Position numbers and translations under genes: made by a program
The notes under the pieces: model-generated
The model's database searches: none
The model's input: only the letters and a program-made list of their open reading frames with translations
Told to the model about the DNA's origin: nothing
NCBI GenBank assembly: GCA_022695795.1
Contig: MU404077.1
Coordinates: 396,071-460,070, forward strand
Origin: Biscogniauxia marginata
Lineage: Eukaryota; Ascomycota; Sordariomycetes; Xylariales; Xylariaceae
Direction: 5' to 3'
Length of the DNA: 64,000 nucleotides
Shown: in pieces, positions 56,801 through 64,000 of the stretch
How positions within the stretch are numbered: position 1 is the stretch's first letter
Layout: every line of letters starts with the position of its first letter

Positions 56801-57316
56801 ATGCCGTCCCAGTCAGCGAAGCAGGTAGGTCCAACAACAACAACAATTAAGTTCTCCAGACCAGCCGTTGCCCGTTCCCATAGGTTGGTTGTCTAGCAGC
56901 TGCGGCGGCGGCGTCGTTGCGGGTACAAAGTGGGCCTCGGAGCAGATGCAGCGCGCGAACGCGACTCAAAGCGGGTTGGTAGTAATCTGGATCCACTCGT
57001 GCAGGGAGAGATCTTGGTAGCGGTGATGGTGGTAGTGACCATCATCGTCGTTATCGTCATTTCGTGCGTTCGGTACATTGCCCTGCCAGTTCGTCTAGGG
57101 ACCACGAAGCCGTCGTCGCCGTCGTCTGTGCTGCCGTGGTGCGGCCGCATCGTCATCATCTCGCAGGGGATGAGACTCGGGCGCCGGTACGGCCCGTCTG
57201 ATTTGGGGAAACTGACTAGGCAGAGCTTCGGGCTGTCCGACCTGATGGAGCTGGTGTGCGGGTGCCGCGTGGTTGCACATGTCAAGGCCGGGAGGTTGGT
57301 GGGAGCATTAGCATGA
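56801..57316 (+). CDS. Small putative single-pass membrane protein, unknown
   Basis: Exon 56801-56824 (MPSQSAKQ) and exon 56897-57316 join in phase 0 across a 72-nt GT-AG intron, giving 147 residues. The exon junction is followed by an Arg-rich stretch (QLRRRRRCGYKVG), and residues about 48-73 are strongly hydrophobic (ILVAVMVVVTIIVVIVISC, then VRYIAL), one likely membrane helix. Downstream codons have the GC-rich third positions of other genes here. No family is recognised. The opposite strand carries an overlapping frame with a signal-peptide-like start, so which strand is real is not settled. Confidence 0.4.
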
Positions 57317-58579
57317 GCAGTCAGGAACGTGAGCAACAAGACGATATACGCCCGCATCTTAATAGATGGAAGTCTGATATGAGAGGTTCTGGCTGGCCTA
57401 GTTGATGAGTTTTTCAACAATGCTCTGTAAGGAGTGTACTCTGAAGATGACCCTGATAGTAATTCAATGCGCGCGTTTACTGACGAAAGTCGATAACTGT
57501 AGGAGTACTTCTTGCAATAATATCTTCTACTAGGAGCCGGTTTGGAGGGTCTATACGGATGTGTAGAACTTTACGTATAAGTTTAGAAATGGCGAAACCA
57601 ACGACCTACCTACGCTAAGGAGTTTGACCGGTCCAGGCCTTATATTGTCGACGCAGATGAACATAATGACGACAAATCTATCAAGGGTAAGCGAGCCTGA
57701 CTAGATGACTGCGTATTAGTGTCGCTATTACTCCAGGCATGGGCTAACAGACGAAAATGGGATATAGCTAGTCACTACAAGGTAGGTACTTACTTTCCAT
57801 ATAGATACGACAGCTTCAGTGTGAATATGGACAATACAGGAAGTAGCAAAGGAGCCAACCAACCTGTGGCAATGGTATACAAACACAATATCGTTGCCGG
57901 AGGCGTCTAAGGATCCGAGCTCTCATATCAATTCTACAAGGGACTGGGTACCACCAGCAATACAGTACTCGAATGGGTAACGCTTTGATAACTTGTTGTG
58001 CGCCCAGTCACTTCATCAAGGAGAGCTCGAATCGTTCCCAAACATTTTTTATGTTTTATTTTACGCTTGCATAATTTCTAGCAAGATCTTGTTTCCTAGT
58101 TTTTACTTAGTTCATCTGTGTACGGTATGATCCTATTTGGTTCGTGTATTGTTTGATAGGATAAGGAGAGGTTTAGGACTCGTATGCGGAAGGAGAATGT
58201 CTAGATGGGGGTTAGATGAAGGTCCTAGGATTGTTTGCTCCAAGCCGATATTGTATATTATCAGACAGATGCAGGAATCGGCAAAGACGTATGGTTTGCT
58301 GCCTCTATGGTTCGGAATAGGCGTTGAAGAAAGCGGTAGGTCATCCAATGCGCTATGTAGGATACATGGTGCAAACCTGTTGCCTCTGGTTGCTTTTCTT
58401 GGCTACTTGTGCCCCTTCTCGGAGAGCTTTGCGCCGGGTAGCAAGTTGGCGCCAACTTAGGGGACGTCGTCGAGTCGGCAGACATGACACGTATATAATC
58501 ATGACAGAACCAGACTCGCTCCCAACTAGCGAGCAGTGTTATTTCTGGATGCGAGGACGGTGATAAGCCAGGCTACCGG
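57317..58579. other. Intergenic, 1.3 kb
   Basis: AT-rich, only short frames; no domain recognised. Right edge is the 3' end of the SET protein gene. Confidence 0.5.
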
Positions 58580-60244
58580 TCATCCATCGGAACTGCGAGT
58601 AGGACTGGCTTCGTCCCTGCAACGTTTGCACATGCACCAGCCACCAAGACTACCGCATGCCCATTCTCGGCGCTGTTGGACGGGGAGGTCTACATCACAA
58701 TAGTGGTTGAGAATCTCTTCGCCGCGTTTGATGCCTCCGGGCGCACCCCCAACAACTCGCTTCTCTCTTGCTTTTAGTACCATACGACCACCCCATTCCC
58801 AGGCAACGTTTGGGTTACAGTCATGATTGGCAAGACACCAGAAAGGATGCACCGCAGCTACATCGGGTCGCCCGTCTCTCGGGTTCTTGCGTGCTGAGGC
58901 CGTACCACGGAATTTGCTATACAACGTGTTGAAAACCCATACGTCATAGTGCGCAATGGACGCATAAATATCGATATCCATCTTCTCAAGTATATGCAGC
59001 GGTGTTTCGATATTGTAGGTAAAAGAGAAGGGGAGAGTCCAATCAGGAGGCGGGCCCGCCTTAGGCGATAGGTTGATCTCATTAGATTTCGAGGATACAA
59101 AGTCACCCCAGATGTACTTAATCTGGCTAACATCCAAGGGGTGTATTTCTTGATGGGCTGACATAGCTAAAAGGCGGGCGAGAAGTAGAAGATGGAGGGT
59201 CTCGTCGGCGTCTTTAGGGTCAGGATCTTTAGCGATCGAGTCGACATCTTTATCACATACGGCGGGGTGGTAGAGCTCGTGTGCCTTGTCAAAACAGTAC
59301 TGATCGCAAAAGACAGTATCGTAGCACTGTGGACAGTTTATGGCAGGCGATTTGCTATCCAGGGGTGGAAGCTCCCCGCTACAAGCATCGCAGACCGCGT
59401 GCTTGAAACGGTTGTTGGCAGTCACCAACGAATATTCCACAAGCACATCCTCCCCAGGCGCGATATCCTCTTTAGCAAAAAGACCAAGCTGGTTGCAAGT
59501 CGGTATAATTTTGTAGCCGTCTGTTTGGCTAGCCCCTCCTAGCAATACAGGTAGCTGAGAGACTTGAACAGTACATTTAGGGGCAATCTCTGCCAGCTCC
59601 CTATTCAAGAAACCAAGAGACTGCTCAGAAAATCGGTCTGGCTCGTAGTTGTTCCAAGGATAGACTTCTCGCCGGACCATCCCCCAATCTGGAAGATCAT
59701 TAATACTTGAGATTTCTCTTCGCGTCCTGCGCTTGGTAACGGTATGGATATGCGCCATGATGTTCCTGAGCTCTTGATTGTCTGGCGCGATCGAGAGACC
59801 TCTCTCACAGAAGTTGTAAGCGCTCTTTAGACATCCACACAGCAAAAGACTTAGAGACAAGATCTGGAAGCATCGAACAGATGCAAGCGAGGCAAGCTCG
59901 GGGAGGTCCAGCGCGCCGTTCGATTTAGGCAAACGAGATCGCCTCCCTGACAATGAGCCAAACTCGAGTACATCGAGATGTGGACCATGAGCGTAGGACG
60001 TCAGAGCTTGGAGTGATTGATCATGATATTCAAAACTCTCGTCGCGGACCTCGTCGGCGAGTAACAATGCTCGATAAGCATCGCCAGCGGCCAAGTCAGG
60101 ATATCCTAGGTCGGCATAGACGAGGGCACGCTTCAGATAAATAATAAGGTTATATGGACTTGCCAGCAATTCTTCTGTCAAGGACTGGCGCTGGTGTAGA
60201 AGAGACTCGATGCGCGCATCGACTTGCTCGTCGGTGCCGTCCAT
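58580..60244 (-). CDS. SET domain protein with MYND-like zinc motif and N-terminal TPR-like region (SMYD-type)
   Basis: Single exon; 554 residues from the ATG at 60244. The first 190 residues resemble TPR helices (LASPYNLIIYLKRALVYADLG, then AYNFCERGLSIAPDNQELR). The SET region is split by a MYND-like cluster (CDACSGELPP, CPQCYDTVFCDQYC, HPAVC) as in SMYD proteins. NHDCNPN near residue 480, the invariant SET core, is followed by GEEILNHYCD and a post-SET WCMCKRC. Such proteins are lysine methyltransferases on histones or other proteins; the target is unknown. The frame extends upstream to another ATG at 60358 through a segment that has canonical splice signals, so the 60244 start is preferred but not certain. 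Confidence 0.85.
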   Translation of the reverse strand: MDGTDEQVDARIESLLHQRQSLTEELLASPYNLIIYLKRALVYADLGYPDLAAGDAYRALLLADEVRDESFEYHDQSLQALTSYAHGPHLDVLEFGSLSGRRSRLPKSNGALDLPELASLASVRCFQILSLSLLLCGCLKSAYNFCERGLSIAPDNQELRNIMAHIHTVTKRRTRREISSINDLPDWGMVRREVYPWNNYEPDRFSEQSLGFLNRELAEIAPKCTVQVSQLPVLLGGASQTDGYKIIPTCNQLGLFAKEDIAPGEDVLVEYSLVTANNRFKHAVCDACSGELPPLDSKSPAINCPQCYDTVFCDQYCFDKAHELYHPAVCDKDVDSIAKDPDPKDADETLHLLLLARLLAMSAHQEIHPLDVSQIKYIWGDFVSSKSNEINLSPKAGPPPDWTLPFSFTYNIETPLHILEKMDIDIYASIAHYDVWVFNTLYSKFRGTASARKNPRDGRPDVAAVHPFWCLANHDCNPNVAWEWGGRMVLKAREKRVVGGAPGGIKRGEEILNHYCDVDLPVQQRREWACGSLGGWCMCKRCRDEASPTRSSDG

Positions 60245-61570
60245 GGTGGACTCTCTCTCACTCGTGTCTCTTGTCAGGCGGCTGTCATGTTTAGCAAGAC
60301 GAAGTTGTAGGGTAGATAAGAAAGACAGAATGCATACCGTCGCGAGGGCTGAAGGCATATATGAAGAGGCGCGCTATAGACGGTATTTGACGATCAGCGG
60401 CCATACGTGCGCAAGAACTTCAGCTGCACATGCGCAATGTGCGATAGATGAATCAAGCCGCCATGCAGGATTTATTCTGATAACCTGATAACCGCACGTT
60501 TAAATGAGGGGCAGCACGTCGGCTCCAGCTTCAAGAATCCTGCGACGGGCTACCGACGAACACGGAGGGCAGTCCGCCACCACAAGACAGCCGAAAAAGA
60601 GCCAATGAGAGGCTGCGCCGGGATCTTTGGATGACCGTGAAGTTGGACGGACGAATGACTGTGGAACGGATCGACAAGCCGTCTGCAACGTGTCTGTGTA
60701 CAGATTCGTTTAATGAGGATAAGGACTCGTAATGTGTGCGTGTGTGGGAGGTGGTGTTCTAAAAGGTATGGAGGGGGGCGGACCCCTAAAAATTTGAGTC
60801 CAGGGTCTTCGAGAGAGAGAGGGAGGGAGAGGAAACAGAGCTAAGGGTTCGAGGGGCACAGGCTCCATGCAGCTTCTAATTGGTGATCCGTAAGATTGAT
60901 TTAGTGCATACATACATACATACATGTAGGTAGGTGCATCCTCCATCTACACTTCAGGTGCCGCTATAGATTCTAACACCTCGACCGTACTCCATGTATG
61001 TTATTGCACGTCCTGTACTGTGCTGTACTACATGTACATACCTAACCAACCTCACGTATACCAGACCTACATGATACGCTAACCCGAATCGTCAACCCAA
61101 CCAGACCTACATGCATGTCATTCTGACTGCTCCATTGCTTGAGCCGCTGATTGATCTACATGGGCTTAATACATATCCCATATCTGTGCTATGGCAATTT
61201 TTTTGATAAACGCACTTATCCTACGAAAATTCCATGTTCCACATAAGCACCCAGCTTTTCGGCGACTCCCTGCACAACGTCGATCAGCATTGAAGCCGTC
61301 GTCTGCTTCCTCCCCGTCTGGTCTATCCAAATAATTCAATTTCACACATGGAAACCATGAATTTCTTTCCGACAGTGCAATCGAAAGTCATGATTCTATA
61401 TATAACTTGGCATGGCTCTCATATTTCTGTGTCCCTGAAAACCCAGAGTCTGTTGGGATTCAATGCAGACAAGCGCCCGGTTCGCTATCGGTTTAGCATC
61501 GGACGACAGATTCCGCAAACACAAGCTGAGCCCAGCACGAAACAGCCCTTTAATTTAATTTGTTTATTGA
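60245..61570. other. Intergenic, 1.3 kb
   Basis: Contains the promoter and leader of the SET gene (including the ATG at 60358) and the 3' end of the permease gene. A TACA repeat lies at about 60908-60925. No other gene was recognised. Confidence 0.55.
60908..60925. repeat. (TACA)n microsatellite
   Basis: About four tandem TACA units followed by TACCTA-like motifs in non-coding DNA. Confidence 0.75.
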
Positions 61571-63106
61571 TTATAATACGTAACGAAATGTATTACCCGC
61601 CCGTCTGGCTTTCTTGTTCTCCTGCCTATACCAAACACATGCACCGGCCGCAAGAATCACAACGCAACTTTGGAATACGCCGCTTGTGATCAGCGCCGGT
61701 CGGTATACCGGCGCATCTTCAGATCGGAATGTCACGCTGCTGATGATCCCTCCCAGATTTTGAAGTCCGGAAACAAGTCCCAGGGTCGTCGCACGTCCAG
61801 AACGCGAGACAACGTTCCCTGAAGCCCAGGCCGGCACTAACACCGCAGAAGTGAATGTGCCGAAGGTAATCAAGAACGTACAAAAATACCCAACGCCAAC
61901 GAGTCGGGTAAGATCCAGCGACCCTAGCAAAATAAATCCTATCATGCTTACACCAGTGCTGAGGACGATGAAAAGCGCTCGTTGCAGGAAATAATCTGAG
62001 AGCGTACATATCACTATTATGAACACAGCACCTGATAGGTTTGGCGCGATTGTATACAAGTTTGTCTGCACTGTTTCTGTGGCTAGTCGCTTGATCATGG
62101 TCGGCAGGAAGTTGGACACGGAGGCACAGGCTACGCCATATGAGACGGCCATCGCACCGTAAAGCCATGTCTGAGGCCAGAGGAGCGGCAGCAACGTCGA
62201 GCGCCACGAAAACTCCTCTGGCCCAAGTTGCACGGTGTTTTCAGCACGACGACTGGCTACCGCTTTCTCGGACTTATGGAAATATCTTGACGCTTCCACG
62301 GTTCTTGGGAGAAGAAAGAAGGCCGCAATGGCAAGAGAACAAGTCATGCTACCTTCTATAACGAAGAGGTACTGCCAGTTCTATGAAATACCTATCAGTA
62401 CCCAGCGATAGTTCCGACGATTGAAAGTTACCAACACTACTTACATGTAAGCCCTTATGCCACTGGAAGACACTCCAAGCGATCAAGCCGCTAAACGCGT
62501 TTGCCACGAATCCCATCATATAGAACAAGCTGATGCGCTTAGCAATCTCTTCAGGCCGGTAGAACAAGGTGAGATAATATATGGCGCAGGGGAAGAATCC
62601 GGCCTCGGCAATTCCCAGGCAGATGCGCGCTGCCAGAATTCCACCAAACCCGGTCACCGCCGCCGAAGCCGCCGATATGGCTCCCCAGCAGCACATGAGT
62701 GTCGGGATCACCACCGCCGGGTTGAAGCGGCGCGCGAGGATAGCCAGGGGCACATTCAGCGTTCCATAGGGGATGTAGAAGAGTATCAATATTAGCGAAT
62801 ACTGGTTTCCCGAGAGGCCGATATCTTTCTCGAAATTGGCAGTCTTCGCGTTCCCCAGATTTGCGCGGTCCAGTGAGTGCGTGAAATAAATGATCGCTAC
62901 CACGGAACGATGAGTCTAGGGATACTCTTTGGCATAGGGTCGATCTCACGGTCTTGCTTACCGAGCAATGGGAGGACGATTAAGTCTAACTTCCGGACAT
63001 ATCGTCTCTCTGCTACCTTGTCTTCAACCGGACCACCGGTATCGCTTTCCTTCGCAATGCCAGCGTCACTCTTGACGTCTAGGGTATTCGATCCGATCTC
63101 AGCCAT
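61571..63106 (-). CDS. MFS permease, allantoate/anion:cation symporter (Dal5-like)
   Basis: Exons 63106-62962, 62896-62445 and 62380-61571 join in phase (65-nt and 64-nt introns) to 468 residues with about 12 membrane segments. The N-terminal half has SLDRANLGNAKTANF and GLSGNQYSLILILFYIPYG, and the family motif RICLGIAEAGFFPCAIYYLTLFY; these are typical of the anion:cation symporter family of Dal5, Tna1 and Vht1. The central loop (RYFHKSEKAVASRR) is basic. Substrate could be allantoate, ureidosuccinate, nicotinate or another organic anion. GATAAG sites upstream suggest nitrogen control but do not prove it. Confidence 0.87.
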
Positions 63107-63935
63107 GGCAATGCAGAGGTCTAGACTTTTTACAGAGAAACAAGTAACCACATTTCTACTAACGTGGTTTTCCCCGTCCGTCTACTGGCATATAAAGCTC
63201 ATACGATAAGAAGCAGAGAATGTAACCGGTGTGTGTGGGGCGGGCTGTTTCTCCCCCCTCGCCTTTCACCATGTAGGAAAGAAGTCCAGTCGCAGCGAAT
63301 CTCCGCAACCGCTTGGATAAATGAAGGAGTCACTAACGGCTCTTGCTATACATATAGGGCTTAATATCGTACGATATTTCACATGTTTACCCTATATACA
63401 GTTCTATATAGTTCCTTTTTAACTTAACTCCATCTCATGTTTAGAGGCCTTACTAAGATAGGTCACTGGTTATTGATAAGAGGATTGTAGCGGTCTAAAA
63501 AAAAGTTGGAGATAGCCTAACTCCGTAAGTTAACTGGATGATTACTGGCGAGCATCTCTGACAATGAAACCTACGAACTCATACGCTATTACTGAGCATT
63601 GAGTTTCCTGGTCTAATTATCTAGCCTTTATTAGGTAGCTTAGAGTAACCACGAGCAAATCAACGGATTCGAGATACAATTACAGCATTGGGTCTATCAT
63701 CGACGCGCCAAACCTGATATTCTTATAATACAAGCAGCCACGCGTCTGGTATCATTCCTATGACCGTATTAGGGATTAACCTAGCGCGTCTTCCCAGCTG
63801 CAAAAACACCTCCTAGAAACCTAACACATTACCTATTCACATATAAGATCCTGTTATACCACCTCCCCCTTTTAATATGATACCTCAGTTAACACTTACA
63901 ATATTGACTATGTGCCCCCTCTGTCGACAACTTCA
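63107..63935. other. Upstream region of the permease gene
   Basis: AT-rich and without recognised genes. GATAAG motifs occur at 63205-63210 and 63475-63480. Confidence 0.5.
63205..63480. promoter_or_regulatory. Candidate GATA-factor sites upstream of the permease
   Basis: GATAAG occurs at 63205-63210 (about 100 bases upstream of the ATG) and at 63475-63480. AreA/NIT2-type factors bind such sites to relieve nitrogen repression of permease genes. The motif is short and may occur by chance. Confidence 0.3.
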
Positions 63936-63940
63936 GACGC

Positions 63941-64000
63941 GGGGGGGGGGGCGGGGGGGGCGGGGGGGGGGGGGGCCGGGCCCCGCCCGCAGCGCGGCGC
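63941..64000. repeat. G-homopolymer and GC-only tail at contig end
   Basis: The last 60 bases are almost only G, interrupted by C, then a GC-only tail. This composition differs abruptly from the AT-rich sequence before it and is typical of poly-G read artefacts at a contig end. Confidence 0.75.

Noticed and set aside
61571..63364. Possible nitrogen or allantoin gene cluster around the permease
   Set aside because: The neighbour is a SET protein and the other side is the contig end; no allantoinase, ureidoglycolate or urease gene is present.

Overview
The window is genomic DNA of a filamentous ascomycete (Pezizomycotina, most likely a Sordariomycete). Short GT-AG introns of about 45 to 70 nt, monocistronic genes on both strands, very GC-rich third codon positions and fungal protein families (Cbp3, Mrh4, Swc5, Iwr1, TFIIIC tau55, Dal5-like permease) all point that way. 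No ribosomal RNA, tRNA, CRISPR array or intact transposon could be supported. Gene models were built by joining open frames across introns whose phases match; no transcript data were available.

Left part (1-23.4 kb) is gene-rich: a PHO13-type HAD phosphatase (2491-3608), a PhyH-family dioxygenase (4320-5375), dihydrofolate reductase (7199-8182), the complex III assembly chaperone Cbp3 (8424-9463, minus), mitochondrial-type beta-ketoacyl synthase (9799-11219, minus), an eight-exon oligopeptide transporter (12676-15553), TIP41 of the TOR/PP2A pathway (16349-17480), a 612-residue acidic nuclear-type protein of unknown role (18255-20093, minus), a dienelactone-hydrolase family enzyme (20664-21541, minus) and a MYND-finger protein carrying an apparent frameshift (22432-23377, minus).

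The middle (23.4-45 kb) is gene-poor. It holds a mitochondrial DEAD-box helicase (25974-27887, minus), the TFIIIC tau55 histidine-phosphatase protein (33231-34594) between two long tracts without recognisable genes, a Myb-like protein (37887-39356) and Iwr1, the RNA polymerase II import factor (42038-43433, minus). One Asn-rich orphan frame lies at 31.9-32.2 kb.

The right part (45-64 kb) carries a CBM48 protein with a hydrophobic C-terminal tail (45458-47147), a large unknown protein (48512-50884 or further, minus), Swc5 (52528-53538, minus), a MAPEG membrane protein (54324-54940, minus), a CsbD-like stress protein with a TGACGTCA element upstream (55762-56126), a small putative membrane protein (56801-57316), a SET/MYND protein (58580-60244, minus) and a Dal5-type MFS permease (61571-63106, minus). 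The final 60 bases are a G-homopolymer-rich tail typical of a contig end.

The genes do not form an obvious pathway or biosynthetic cluster. Several are mitochondrial (Cbp3, CEM1-like synthase, Mrh4-like helicase) and several serve transcription or chromatin (tau55, Iwr1, Swc5, SET protein), but they are scattered and independently transcribed. CCTAGG-centred palindromes recur in the intergenic DNA. I found no clear new system; the best leads are the tailed CBM48 protein, the Asn-rich orphan, the sense/antisense frame pair at 57 kb, the frameshifted MYND gene and the palindrome family.
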